The notes under the pieces are model-generated. The model saw only the letters and a list, made by a program, of their open reading frames with translations. It was not told where the DNA came from and did no database searches. The position numbers and the translations under genes were made by a program. Shown in pieces: positions 9,064 to 17,827 of a DNA stretch of 59,387 nt. Position 1 is the first letter of the stretch, and each line of letters begins with the position of its first letter. Source of the stretch: an uncultured Flavobacterium sp. (GTDB taxonomy: Bacteria > Bacteroidota > Bacteroidia > Flavobacteriales > Flavobacteriaceae); assembly GCA_934636265.1 (NCBI GenBank), contig CAKUAD010000011.1, positions 1-59,387 on the forward strand, given 5' to 3'.

Positions 9064-10207
9064 ACCAACGCTCGTCCGCATCACTACCGTTCCCATATCG
9101 CTGGAAAAGCTCCTGCACGGACAACTGCATTTTATGAGCAACCATTACCGGGTAATTGCCATTTCGTCTGACGATGCCGGACTTGAAAAGGTGCGGCAAC
9201 AGGAAGGTGTCGAGGTTTTTAAAGTCCCGATGACACGACGGATTACGCCGCTTCAGGATTTAAAGACGGTCATTTTACTGTACCGATACTTTAAGAAAGT
9301 GCGTCCACATATCGTACATTCACATACGCCAAAAGCAGGGACCGTTGCCATGATGGCGGCTTGGCTGTCCGGCGTCAGACACCGCCTGCACACCGTGGCC
9401 GGCCTTCCGCTGCTCGAGGCCCGTGGCGCCCGCCGCATGCTTTTGGACGCGGTAGAAAAGGTTACTTATGCCTGCGCTACCCGAGTGTATCCCAATTCAT
9501 CCGGTTTGCGGGACATCATCCTGAAAAATCGGTATGCAAGTGCATCAAAGGTAAAAGTGCTGGGCAACGGAAGTTCGAACGGAATTGATACGGCACACTT
9601 TTCCGTCGATTGTTTTTCAGCAAACCAACTAGATGCCATCAAAAGCGAACACCAGATAAATCCCGGCGATTTTGTGTTTGTTTTTGTCGGCAGGCTGGTA
9701 GGCGATAAGGGCGTCAACGAGCTGATGGCTGCCTTTGAAAGACTTTTGCAACGCCATGCGCAGGTGAAACTTTTGCTGGTAGGCGATTACGAAGCAGACC
9801 TGGATCCGCTTTTGCCCGAAACCCTGAGGCTGATACAAAACTTGCCCAACGTCATTGCCACCGGATTCCGTCAGGATGTCCGTCCTTTTCTGGCCGTGTC
9901 AGATGCGTTGGTCTTACCTACTTACCGCGAGGGATTTCCCAATGTGGTGTTGCAGGCGGGTGCGATGGGCTTGCCGTCAATCGTCACCGATATCAATGGC
10001 TGCAATGAAATCATCAGCCACGAAATTAACGGTATCATCATACCGGTGAAGGATGAAATGGCTATTTTTAAGGCGATGGAGCAGCTGCTGGAAAATCCCT
10101 CACAATACGCCTCGATGAAGAGCGTGGCCCGAGCGCAAATCGTATCGCGGTTTGAACAAAGCGTGGTGTGGCAGGCCATTCTCGACGAATACCAAAACCT
10201 GGAATAG
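9053..10207 (+). CDS. GT4 family glycosyltransferase, probably second sugar after the PglC-type transferase
   Basis: The ATG at 9053 gives [20 protein letters not shown], the usual start of a Bacteroidota GT4 subfamily that sits next to short initiating transferases. It has [20 protein letters not shown] near residues 84-103 and [18 protein letters not shown] near the C-terminal region; the second acidic residue of the EX7E element is Gln here. It is 384 residues long. It overlaps the previous gene by 11 bases and its stop shares a base with the GTG start of the initiating transferase. The position suggests it adds the sugar next to the reducing end, but this is inference. Confidence 0.82.
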   Translation: MNPKPTLVRITTVPISLEKLLHGQLHFMSNHYRVIAISSDDAGLEKVRQQEGVEVFKVPMTRRITPLQDLKTVILLYRYFKKVRPHIVHSHTPKAGTVAMMAAWLSGVRHRLHTVAGLPLLEARGARRMLLDAVEKVTYACATRVYPNSSGLRDIILKNRYASASKVKVLGNGSSNGIDTAHFSVDCFSANQLDAIKSEHQINPGDFVFVFVGRLVGDKGVNELMAAFERLLQRHAQVKLLLVGDYEADLDPLLPETLRLIQNLPNVIATGFRQDVRPFLAVSDALVLPTYREGFPNVVLQAGAMGLPSIVTDINGCNEIISHEINGIIIPVKDEMAIFKAMEQLLENPSQYASMKSVARAQIVSRFEQSVVWQAILDEYQNLE

Positions 10208-10812
10208 TGTACCAAAACTTCTTTAAACGGATGATCGACTTTGTGGCCAGCCTGGTAGGAATCCTGCTGACGTTTCCGGTTTTGCTGGTTGTTACGGCCG
10301 TGCTGTTGGTCCAAAACCATGGCAAGCCCTTTTTTATCCAGCGGCGTCCGGGCAAAAACGGCAAGATCTTCAGGATTTTCAAGTTCAAGACCATGAATGA
10401 CAAGCGCGATGAAAGCGGCAAACTCCTGCCCGATGAGCAACGCCTGACTGCGATGGGGGCTTTTGTACGCAAAACATCGCTGGATGAAATTCCGCAACTT
10501 TTTAATGTGCTGACCGGACAGATGAGCCTGATTGGACCAAGGCCGCTTTTGCCCGATTACCTCCACTTGTACAACGATTTTCAAAAGCGCCGGCACGAGG
10601 TAAAACCGGGTATTACGGGATGGGCACAGGTAAACGGACGCAATGCGATTTCGTGGGATCGAAAGTTTGAACTCGATGTCTGGTATGTTGACAACATAAG
10701 TTTTGCGCTCGACGTGAAAATTTTGCTGATGACGGTAAAAAAAGTCCTTAAAAGCGAGGGTATCAACCCCGCAAATGCCGCGTCAACCGAACCTTTTAAC
10801 GGATACAATTAA
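10207..10812 (+). CDS. PglC-type initiating sugar-phosphate transferase
   Basis: At 201 residues this is a minimal bacterial sugar transferase (PF02397). It has one hydrophobic hairpin at residues 10-35 ([15 protein letters not shown]..), then [45 protein letters not shown] and [13 protein letters not shown]. Such monotopic enzymes transfer a sugar phosphate from UDP-sugar to undecaprenyl phosphate, starting the repeat unit. PglC homologues usually use UDP-diNAcBac or a 4-amino precursor, which fits the PglE- and PglF-like genes at 13910 and 15092. The GTG start at 10207 overlaps the previous stop (TAGTG); a longer GTG start at 10168 is possible. The stop shares a base with the next ATG. Confidence 0.88.
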   Translation: MYQNFFKRMIDFVASLVGILLTFPVLLVVTAVLLVQNHGKPFFIQRRPGKNGKIFRIFKFKTMNDKRDESGKLLPDEQRLTAMGAFVRKTSLDEIPQLFNVLTGQMSLIGPRPLLPDYLHLYNDFQKRRHEVKPGITGWAQVNGRNAISWDRKFELDVWYVDNISFALDVKILLMTVKKVLKSEGINPANAASTEPFNGYN

Positions 10813-11777
10813 TGAATGTACTGATCAGTTCAGCAGGGCGGCGCGTGTCGCTTGTGCGATTTTTTAAAACCGAACTTTCCCTGATTTTTCCCGCCGGAAA
10901 GGTAATCGCCTCCGATGCCAATCCGCAATTCTCGGCTGCGTGCCAGGTTGCCGACGATTGTTTTGCCGTGCCGCGGGTTACGGCTAATGGATATATTGAA
11001 ATGCTGTTGCAGCAATGTCTGGAGCGTGGAATCCGATTGGTGGTTCCGACCATTGACACTGAACTGCTGCTTTTGGCCCGTCACCGCGAAGAATTTGCCC
11101 GTCACGGGATCGAGGTGGTGATATCCGATCCGGAAACCGTGGCCATTTTTAGGGACAAGCGCAAGACCCACCAGTTTTTTGAGCAGCACGGCATTGGCAC
11201 AGCCCGCGAATACGACAAGCAAAACTTTCGTTTTCCGATGTATATCAAACCCTTTGACGGCAGCCGGAGCGTTGACAACTTTGTGGTGCACGACGAATCA
11301 GAACTGACGGATTATCAGTTGAACAACCCAAAGCTGATGTTTCTGGAATATCTGGACCACAAGCAGCACATTGAGTTTACCATCGATTTGTACTACGACA
11401 AGGACGGAAATCTAAAGTGTTTCATTCCGCGCAGGCGCATCGAGGTTCGCGATGGCGAGGTGAACAAGGCCGTGACGCAAAGGCCAGATTTTGTAGACGA
11501 TCTGTGGAAAAAGATGGCCCGCATCAAAGGGTTCCGCGGCTGTATCACGTTTCAGGTTTTTGTGCATCAGACGACCGGAAAACTGTATGGGATTGAGATT
11601 AATCCGCGTTTTGGCGGCGGATATCCCCTGAGCTACCTGGCCGGCGGAAACTTCCCTAAATGGCTGATAGAGGAATATTTACAGCACAAACCCATCGGCG
11701 AAAGCCACGATTGGCAACAAAACCTGATGATGCTGCGCTATGACGATGAGGTTTTGGTGAAAGATTTTGTGATATGA
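10812..11777 (+). CDS. ATP-grasp protein, carbamoyl-phosphate-synthase-like
   Basis: The 321-residue protein has an N-terminal pre-ATP-grasp Rossmann part ([18 protein letters not shown]) and an ATP-grasp core with KPFDGSRSVDNF near residue 140 and the metal-binding end GIEINPRFGGGYPLSYLAG near 257-275. ATP-grasp enzymes activate a carboxylate as acyl phosphate and join it to an amine or similar nucleophile. Placed between a PglC-type transferase and a PglE-like aminotransferase, it could acylate the sugar amine with an amino acid or hydroxy acid (inference). It shares a base with the gene before and overlaps the HAD gene by 4 bases, so the two probably work as a pair. Confidence 0.8.
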   Translation: MNVLISSAGRRVSLVRFFKTELSLIFPAGKVIASDANPQFSAACQVADDCFAVPRVTANGYIEMLLQQCLERGIRLVVPTIDTELLLLARHREEFARHGIEVVISDPETVAIFRDKRKTHQFFEQHGIGTAREYDKQNFRFPMYIKPFDGSRSVDNFVVHDESELTDYQLNNPKLMFLEYLDHKQHIEFTIDLYYDKDGNLKCFIPRRRIEVRDGEVNKAVTQRPDFVDDLWKKMARIKGFRGCITFQVFVHQTTGKLYGIEINPRFGGGYPLSYLAGGNFPKWLIEEYLQHKPIGESHDWQQNLMMLRYDDEVLVKDFVI

Positions 11778-12406
11778 AGGTAATTGTCTTTGACCTTGAC
11801 GATACGCTGGTTCCGGAAATGGCTTATCTGGAAAGCGCTTTTAAGGAGATTTCGGCGCTTGCAAATCCGGATGATCCCGGTGTTTTTGAAAGCATGATGA
11901 AGTGCTATCGAGAAAAGGGCGACGTCTTTGCCATGCTTTGTGAGGCGTATCCGTTTTTGGAAAAGGACGATTTAAAGCGCGTGTACCGATATCACTTTCC
12001 CGATTTTGACGACTATCGGGAGGTTAAGACGATTTTGGAGGAAATCCGGGCGAGAGGTTACCGCACGGGTTTGATTACCGACGGCTATTCGGTCACGCAG
12101 CGCAATAAAATACGGGCGTTGGGTATTGAAGATTTGTTCGACAAGATTGTCATATCTGAAGAGTTTGGCTCTACAAAGCCCGACCTGCGTAATTTTGAGG
12201 CTTTTCACGAGTTTGGTCCCGGTGAATATTTTTACGTCAGCGACAATGTCAACAAAGATTTTATTGCGCCTAACCAACTGGGATGGAAAACCATATGCCT
12301 TATGGATGCCGGTCGCAACATCCACAAACAGGATTTTAACAAAGATTTAGTATATTTACCTTCGAGTAAAATACAACGACTGTCGGAACTGTTGGCTCAG
12401 ATTTAG
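11774..12406 (+). CDS. HAD-superfamily hydrolase
   Basis: Motif I is VIVFDLDDTLVP at residues 3-14, with the nucleophile and acid Asp pair. Motif II lies in GLITDGYS, the motif III lysine is in EFGSTKPDLRNF, and motif IV in YVSDNVNKDF. An alpha-helical type I cap follows motif I. The enzyme should remove phosphate from a small substrate in the cytoplasm. It is coupled to the ATP-grasp gene by ATGA at 11774. A phosphatase coupled to a ligase could generate or finish the same metabolite, but no substrate can be named. A 11-base gap leads to the next gene. Confidence 0.82.
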   Translation: MKVIVFDLDDTLVPEMAYLESAFKEISALANPDDPGVFESMMKCYREKGDVFAMLCEAYPFLEKDDLKRVYRYHFPDFDDYREVKTILEEIRARGYRTGLITDGYSVTQRNKIRALGIEDLFDKIVISEEFGSTKPDLRNFEAFHEFGPGEYFYVSDNVNKDFIAPNQLGWKTICLMDAGRNIHKQDFNKDLVYLPSSKIQRLSELLAQI

Positions 12407-12417
12407 TTCCGCATACC

Positions 12418-13923
12418 ATGAAACAGATATTTCCTGATCAGCGTTTACCCCAAGCGCTTCTGTATGGTTTATTGGTGCTGATTTACACCTTTGTGGTGTT
12501 TTGGGCCAGTCCAAACCTGCGCGGATCTGATCAGTATTGGTATGTGGGCGATGTCGAGCGCGTTGTGATGGGTGACGGCGCCTTTAAGACCAATTCCATC
12601 TTTCCGCATTCGATGCCTGATGATGTGCGCAAGCTTCCGCGGCCGTGGGTTCAGAACAAACCTGCTACGTATCTGGTTTTGCCCTTTGCGGCTGTGGTGG
12701 GCAACGGACATTACGCCTGGTTGATTTTTAACATACTGGCTGTATTTGCATCGGCACAACTCATTGCCCGTGCCCTGAGCCTGACGCCGGCCAACACCTT
12801 TTGGTTTACGGCCCTTTTCCTGTTTTTTCCTTTTAATTTTTACCTGGTTACCCAAGCGTTGCCTGAAGTTTTTGTAATGATGTTACTCTCGGGCATCATG
12901 CTCATGGCGGCCCGCAAGGCACTGACGGTTCCCAATGCCTTTTTACTGGCTATTTTATGCGGAATCCTGATTTGGCAACGCTCAAATTACCTTTTGCTCA
13001 TTCCGGCCATGATGGTACTTTTTGTCTGGACGCAACGCAAAAAAGCACTTTTGCCCACGTTGGCGTTTGCGGGAGTTACCCTAATGATGGTTTGGCTTGC
13101 GCCGATGTTGTTTCCCGACCACCTGGTCAAGTCGCCGTCAATCCGCGATATCATTTTGCTCAACGAGCAGGGCGGGAGCAATATGGGAGCTTTTTTTGAC
13201 TCTTATGACAACAGCGCGGTAACACTGGGTGAATTGGCGGGCGTGGCTTTAAACAAGGCCTGGGACGCATTAGTGGTTCAGTTAGAGGTGACCAGTTTGT
13301 CAAATACGATGATGTTTTATCTGGTGACGCTGATGTTTCCCGCACTTTTAATCGTGCTTTTGCGGCGTGATCTTGATTCCAGGATGCGTTTTTCGCTGAT
13401 GCTCCTTACAGGCATCCACCTGGCCACCATCATTTTGTTTTACAACCAATACAGTTACGCTGCCGCTGTGATGCCTGCCTTGTTTTTTGGTAACATTTAC
13501 CTGTTGCGCAAGGCTTCATGGGGCAGGAAGACAGGGCTCAAAACAGCCTTAGTAGGGGTTGCCTTGCAGGTCAGTCTGGTAATCGGGCGGCAACTCAGGG
13601 TTCAGTCGCTGCAAGAGCATCAAATGATTGCAGGCGTTGCCAAGGCGCTGCAGGGCGTTAAGGCTGGCGGATTCCTGTGTCAGTACAAATCCGGGCAAGG
13701 CCTTGGTTTTGGGTATGCGGCCAGCCCCTTGCCGGTTTATTTCTTTGATCGGTACGAACCGGAAAGCCTACTCCCCGCGGCGCGTAAAATAGGCGCCACG
13801 CATGTAGCGGTTTCCAAAACGTCACTGCAATACCGGCAGTGGAAATCTAATTTGTTTCACGAAATTCCAATCCTCCAAACTGATTGGGTTTTATTTAAGT
13901 TACCAGATTATGCACAACAGTAA
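12418..13923 (+). CDS. Integral membrane glycosyltransferase (GT-C, ArnT/PMT-like)
   Basis: This 501-residue protein has about eleven membrane segments and a large first periplasmic loop with RGSDQYWYVGDVERVV at residues 35-50, carrying the acidic residues expected of polyprenyl-phosphate-sugar GT-C enzymes. The C-terminal ~80 residues form a soluble domain (QYKSGQGLGFGYAASPLPVY). Such proteins use lipid-linked sugars at the periplasmic face to decorate lipid A, proteins or glycans. It overlaps the aminotransferase gene by 14 bases. A second, unrelated-looking GT-C protein lies at 37246. The exact family assignment is by topology and first-loop acidic residues only. Confidence 0.65.
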   Translation: MKQIFPDQRLPQALLYGLLVLIYTFVVFWASPNLRGSDQYWYVGDVERVVMGDGAFKTNSIFPHSMPDDVRKLPRPWVQNKPATYLVLPFAAVVGNGHYAWLIFNILAVFASAQLIARALSLTPANTFWFTALFLFFPFNFYLVTQALPEVFVMMLLSGIMLMAARKALTVPNAFLLAILCGILIWQRSNYLLLIPAMMVLFVWTQRKKALLPTLAFAGVTLMMVWLAPMLFPDHLVKSPSIRDIILLNEQGGSNMGAFFDSYDNSAVTLGELAGVALNKAWDALVVQLEVTSLSNTMMFYLVTLMFPALLIVLLRRDLDSRMRFSLMLLTGIHLATIILFYNQYSYAAAVMPALFFGNIYLLRKASWGRKTGLKTALVGVALQVSLVIGRQLRVQSLQEHQMIAGVAKALQGVKAGGFLCQYKSGQGLGFGYAASPLPVYFFDRYEPESLLPAARKIGATHVAVSKTSLQYRQWKSNLFHEIPILQTDWVLFKLPDYAQQ

Positions 13924-15037
13924 AATTTGGCTGTCCTCGCCACACATGGGCGGACGCGAACAGCATTTTGTCAACCAGGCTTTTGACACCAACTGGGTGG
14001 CGCCGCTGGGTCCAAACGTATCCGGTTTTGAGGCTGATTTGGAGCGCTATCTGGGCGGCGAGGTTCATGTGGCGGCGCTCGCTTCCGGGACGTCCGCCAT
14101 TCATTTGGGACTGATCATGCTGGGCGTGGGTCCGGGTGATGAGGTCATCTGTCAGAGTTTTACATTTTCGGCATCGGCCAATCCTATAGTGTATCAGGGC
14201 GCAACGCCTGTTTTTGTCGATTCAGAAGCGGCAACCTGGAACATGTGTCCGCAGGCGCTGGAAGAAGCTATTGAGGATCGCATCGCCAAAGGCAAAAAGC
14301 CAAAGGCCATCATAGCCGTGCATTTGTACGGAATGCCGTATCTGCACGACGAAATCATGCAAGTGGCCAAGCGATATGAAATTCCCGTGCTGGAAGACAG
14401 CGCCGAAGCTTTGGGCAGCACCTACAAAGGTCAAAAGTGCGGAACCCTGGGCGACATCAGCATACTGTCGTTTAACGGAAACAAAATCATCACAACCTCG
14501 GGCGGAGGTGCGCTGGTTTGCAAGACACCTGCGCAAAAAGAGCATGCGGTATTTCTTTCAACCCAGGCCCGCGATCAGGCGCCGCATTACCAGCACAGCC
14601 ACATTGGCTACAACTACCGGCTGAGCAACATTTGTGCAGGCATTGGCCGCGGACAGATGGAAGTGCTTGACCCGCACATGAACCTAAGGCGCGCAATGAA
14701 TGTGTTTTACCGTCGGGTTTTGGATAGGCAAGGCGTGACTTTTCAGACAGGACCGTCGCAGGATTTTTATTCCAACTTTTGGTTGACATCGGTGCTGATC
14801 AATCCGGAATCCGGCCGCACGCGTGAAGAACTCCGGCTGGCGATGGAGGCGCAAAACATCGAGTCGCGCCCACTTTGGAAGCCTATGCACCTGCAACCTG
14901 TTTTTGCTCACTGTCCGTATTATGGCGGCAAGGTTTCGGAATCGCTTTTTGAACGCGGTTTGTGCCTGCCGTCGGGTTCTAATCTTACCGATGATGACCG
15001 GGCGCGGATCGAGGGAGTTTTTAGAACCTTTTTTTAA
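13910..15037 (+). CDS. DegT/DnrJ-family sugar aminotransferase (PglE-like)
   Basis: The 375-residue PLP enzyme starts with KIWLSSPHMGG, has ASGTSAIHLGLIMLGVGPGD near residues 58-77, EDSAEALGS at 162-170 and the PLP lysine K192 in SFNGNKIITTSGGG. This pattern is typical of UDP-4-keto-6-deoxy-GlcNAc 4-aminotransferases such as PglE. With the dehydratase that follows it would give UDP-2-acetamido-4-amino-2,4,6-trideoxyglucose. The usual partner acetyltransferase PglD is not adjacent. The 3-prime flank has a T-rich stretch but no hairpin, then a promoter-like box for the next gene. Confidence 0.88.
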   Translation: MHNSKIWLSSPHMGGREQHFVNQAFDTNWVAPLGPNVSGFEADLERYLGGEVHVAALASGTSAIHLGLIMLGVGPGDEVICQSFTFSASANPIVYQGATPVFVDSEAATWNMCPQALEEAIEDRIAKGKKPKAIIAVHLYGMPYLHDEIMQVAKRYEIPVLEDSAEALGSTYKGQKCGTLGDISILSFNGNKIITTSGGGALVCKTPAQKEHAVFLSTQARDQAPHYQHSHIGYNYRLSNICAGIGRGQMEVLDPHMNLRRAMNVFYRRVLDRQGVTFQTGPSQDFYSNFWLTSVLINPESGRTREELRLAMEAQNIESRPLWKPMHLQPVFAHCPYYGGKVSESLFERGLCLPSGSNLTDDDRARIEGVFRTFF

Positions 15038-15057
15038 AATCCTAGTCTCTTTTTTGA

Positions 15058-15066
15058 TATATTTGT
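15058..15066 (+). promoter_or_regulatory. Bacteroidota -7 box upstream of the sugar dehydratase gene
   Basis: TATATTTGT matches the TAnnTTTGY consensus. A clear -33 TTTG is not seen at the usual distance. Transcription from here would begin near 15070, downstream of the GTG at 15065, which favours the GTG at 15092 as the dehydratase start. Confidence 0.45.
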
Positions 15067-15091
15067 GATAACACCAAAAAATAAACCCGAC

Positions 15092-17026
15092 GTGAGTCAA
15101 TCAGCCTTTAAGGTTTTGTTGGACACAATCTCGGAAAAGCGCTTTCGCAACATCGGATACCTACCCCGATGGATTGTATTTCTGATAGATGTGTTTATCG
15201 TCTTTCTGGCTAGCATTGTCACCTATGTGATTCTCTCGAGCCTTATCGTATTGCCGCAGTTTAATATGCCGATACGCTACGCTTGGATCATCATGGTCAA
15301 TGCGGCATGTTTTTTTATTTTCAAAACTTACTCGGGCATTATTCGCCACTCGACGTTTATCGACGGTGTAAAACTGCTGGCGTCAACCAGTACGGCGTTC
15401 AGCGTCCTGATTACCATCAACTATTCCTGGTATTTCATATTTGGTCAGAAACTTTATCTGACCACCGGGCTTTTGATCAGCTATGTCATCTCATTTTTGA
15501 TGTTGTTCCTCTTTAGGATAATGGTCAAGAACCTCTATGAAAGGTTGATGGGCCGGGTTGACGAGGGCAATCTGATTAAAACCGTGATTTACGGTGCCGA
15601 TGCCAATGCGATATCGGTGGCCAACGCCCTGAAATCTGAGGTTCCACCGCGGTTCCGGCTCAGGGGCTTTATCGATAGGTACCAGTCGACGGCATCGTCA
15701 AAGCGCATTCTCAACCTGCCGATAGTACCGCAAACCCGCAGCGTCCACGTTATTTTGCGCGCCATGAAAGCCGAGGCGCTCATTATTGCCGAAAAAGGAC
15801 TGACCAAGGAAGAAACCATCGCCTTGGTCGAGGAATGTCTGGAATACAACATCAAGGTATATTCGGTTCCGCTGATTACGGACTGGGAAGATGCCGCGCA
15901 GATTTCAAACCGCGTTAAAAAGTTTGAGATCAATGACCTTTTGGAGCGCAAGCCGATTCAGTTGCACATGGACAACATTTCGCGTGCCCACAAAGGCAAA
16001 CGCATCCTCATTACGGGCGCCGCCGGATCCATAGGCAGCGAGATTACCCGTCAGGTGGTTGGATTTGAGCCAGAGGAAATCCTGATTCTCGATCAGGCCG
16101 AAACGCCTTTACATTCGTTGGTGCTCGAATTGTCATCTATGGATTCGGAAGTAAAATATCGCCCCGTGCTGGCCGATATCCGAAACAAAGACACACTGTC
16201 GCAGATTTTTCGAGATTTCCGTCCGCATGTTGTGTATCACGCCGCCGCCTATAAACACGTCCCGATGATGGAAAACAACCCGTGTCAGGCAGTGTTTACC
16301 AATGTGATGGGGACCAAGTATCTGGCTGATTTGTCCCGCAAGTACGGCGCCGAGCGCTTTGTCATGGTTTCTACCGACAAGGCCGTCAATCCCAGCAATG
16401 TCATGGGCGCCAGCAAGCGGATTGCCGAAAAATACGTGCAAAGCATTCAGTATAAATTTGGGAAAAACGCAAGCAATACCAAGTTTATCACCACCCGATT
16501 TGGCAACGTACTCGGATCAAGCGGCTCTATTGTTCCGCTGTTTTCAAAGCAGATCGAGCAGGGCGGCCCAGTAACGCTTACGCATCCGGACATCATACGC
16601 TATTTTATGACCATTCCCGAGGCCTGTCAGTTGGTACTCGAAGCAGGAACCATGGGACAGGGCGGCGAGATTTTTATTTTCGACATGGGCAAGCCGGTCA
16701 AGATTATCGATCTGGCGCGTAAAATGATCCGCTTGGCGGGCTATATTCCGGAAAAAGACATACAGATTAAAATCATCGGGTTGCGTCCCGGTGAAAAATT
16801 GTACGAGGAATTGCTCAATGACAAGTCCCGGACACTCCCTACGCACAACGAGAAGATTATGATTGCCGAGGACGTTGCCGATGATTACGAATCACTTAAG
16901 GAAAGTATTGCCGATCTCATCGAATCGGCCTGCAGTGATGAACTGGAAGAAATCGTATCGCGAATGAAAAGGATTGTCCCCGAGTTTAAAAGCATGAACT
17001 CGGTGTTCCAAAATCTGGATATTTAA
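15092..17026 (+). CDS. Membrane-anchored UDP-sugar 4,6-dehydratase (PglF/CapD/FlaA1-like)
   Basis: Four membrane segments occupy about residues 15-140. A CoA-binding-like Rossmann region follows (TVIYGADANAISVANAL), then the SDR catalytic domain with TGAAGSIGSEITRQ, HAAAYKHVPMMENN, STDKAVNPSNVMGASKRIAEKY and TTRFGNVLGSSGS. The TDK triad and MxxxK replacing YxxxK are those of the PglF group. The enzyme converts UDP-GlcNAc to the 4-keto-6-deoxy sugar used by the aminotransferase. I choose GTG 15092 (644 residues) because the -7 box at 15058 places transcript start after the GTG at 15065, which would add nine residues. It ends 24 bases before wza. Confidence 0.88.
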   Translation: MSQSAFKVLLDTISEKRFRNIGYLPRWIVFLIDVFIVFLASIVTYVILSSLIVLPQFNMPIRYAWIIMVNAACFFIFKTYSGIIRHSTFIDGVKLLASTSTAFSVLITINYSWYFIFGQKLYLTTGLLISYVISFLMLFLFRIMVKNLYERLMGRVDEGNLIKTVIYGADANAISVANALKSEVPPRFRLRGFIDRYQSTASSKRILNLPIVPQTRSVHVILRAMKAEALIIAEKGLTKEETIALVEECLEYNIKVYSVPLITDWEDAAQISNRVKKFEINDLLERKPIQLHMDNISRAHKGKRILITGAAGSIGSEITRQVVGFEPEEILILDQAETPLHSLVLELSSMDSEVKYRPVLADIRNKDTLSQIFRDFRPHVVYHAAAYKHVPMMENNPCQAVFTNVMGTKYLADLSRKYGAERFVMVSTDKAVNPSNVMGASKRIAEKYVQSIQYKFGKNASNTKFITTRFGNVLGSSGSIVPLFSKQIEQGGPVTLTHPDIIRYFMTIPEACQLVLEAGTMGQGGEIFIFDMGKPVKIIDLARKMIRLAGYIPEKDIQIKIIGLRPGEKLYEELLNDKSRTLPTHNEKIMIAEDVADDYESLKESIADLIESACSDELEEIVSRMKRIVPEFKSMNSVFQNLDI

Positions 17027-17037
17027 CCGCGAAACCC

Positions 17038-17046
17038 TATATTTGC
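17038..17046 (+). promoter_or_regulatory. Bacteroidota -7 box directly before wza
   Basis: TATATTTGC fits TAnnTTTGY exactly and ends 4 bases before the wza ATG at 17051, which would give a leaderless or near-leaderless transcript. No convincing -33 element was found. Confidence 0.5.
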
Positions 17047-17050
17047 CGCT

Positions 17051-17815
17051 ATGATTTACCTAAAACTAACAGGCCGGCTCGTGCTTGTGGCATTTTTTGC
17101 CATTTTACTCCAATCCTGTGGATCGCGCCGGGAAATGGTTTACGCCAATAATATACAGGACAAGGCCTATGAGCAGGTTACGCAATACGAGCCTGTCTTG
17201 CAGCCCGATGACCTGTTGACCATTCAGGTTTTGGGCGAGAATCAGGAAGTTACCGCCCCGTTTAATTTGCCTGAAATGGGGCAAAATGACTCCGAATACC
17301 GCAACATCCGCACTTATCTGATAGACAACCAGGGATATATAGACTTTCCGGTTTTAGGCCGTGTCAAGCTGTCCGGGCTTACGCGAACTGAAGCGCGGGA
17401 AAAACTGGTCAAGATGCTTAGCGAGTACATCGTTAATCCTACGGTGAATTTCCGGATTGTCAATTATAAAGTTTCGGTTTTGGGCGAGGTATTGCGCCCC
17501 GGAAACTACAACAGCCAGGGCGAGCGGATCACTTTGCTGGAAGCGCTAGGGCTTGCCGGCGACCTTACCATTTACGGCAGGCGTGACAACATTTTGCTTA
17601 TCCGTGAAACCGAGGGTAAAAAAGAACACACGCGCATCAACCTGGCCGATGCCGGATTTATTGACTCGCCGTATTACTACCTCAAGCAAAATGACATTAT
17701 CTATGTCGAGCCAAATAAAACCAAGATTCATACCTCCAGGATCGGGCCTGACATTTATCTTATCTTCTCGGGTATTTCTGTTCTTACAACGCTGTTTGTT
17801 ATCCTTTCCCGCTAA
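17051..17815 (+). CDS. wza: Outer-membrane polysaccharide export lipoprotein (Wza-like)
   Basis: A signal peptide ends in the lipobox LLQSC with Cys23, predicting a lipoprotein. The PES domain follows (YEPVLQPDDLLTIQVLG, about residues 47-63, to FRIVNYKVSVLGEVLRPGNY near 140), then an SLBB segment (ITLLEALGLAGDLTIYGRRD). The C-terminus has a hydrophobic helix (IYLIFSGISVLTTLFVILSR) as in other short Bacteroidota forms. It should make the outer-membrane exit pore for the glycan made by the Wzx/Wzy system. The Wzc gene starts 12 bases after the stop, so export pore and kinase are one operon with a promoter box at 17038. Confidence 0.92.
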   Translation: MIYLKLTGRLVLVAFFAILLQSCGSRREMVYANNIQDKAYEQVTQYEPVLQPDDLLTIQVLGENQEVTAPFNLPEMGQNDSEYRNIRTYLIDNQGYIDFPVLGRVKLSGLTRTEAREKLVKMLSEYIVNPTVNFRIVNYKVSVLGEVLRPGNYNSQGERITLLEALGLAGDLTIYGRRDNILLIRETEGKKEHTRINLADAGFIDSPYYYLKQNDIIYVEPNKTKIHTSRIGPDIYLIFSGISVLTTLFVILSR

Positions 17816-17827
17816 TCCGAATAATTT

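Noticed and set aside
9922..10596. Minus-strand frame of 224 codons opposite a GT4 and the PglC-type gene
   Set aside because: Both plus-strand genes have strong motifs; the minus product is low-complexity and unrecognisable.
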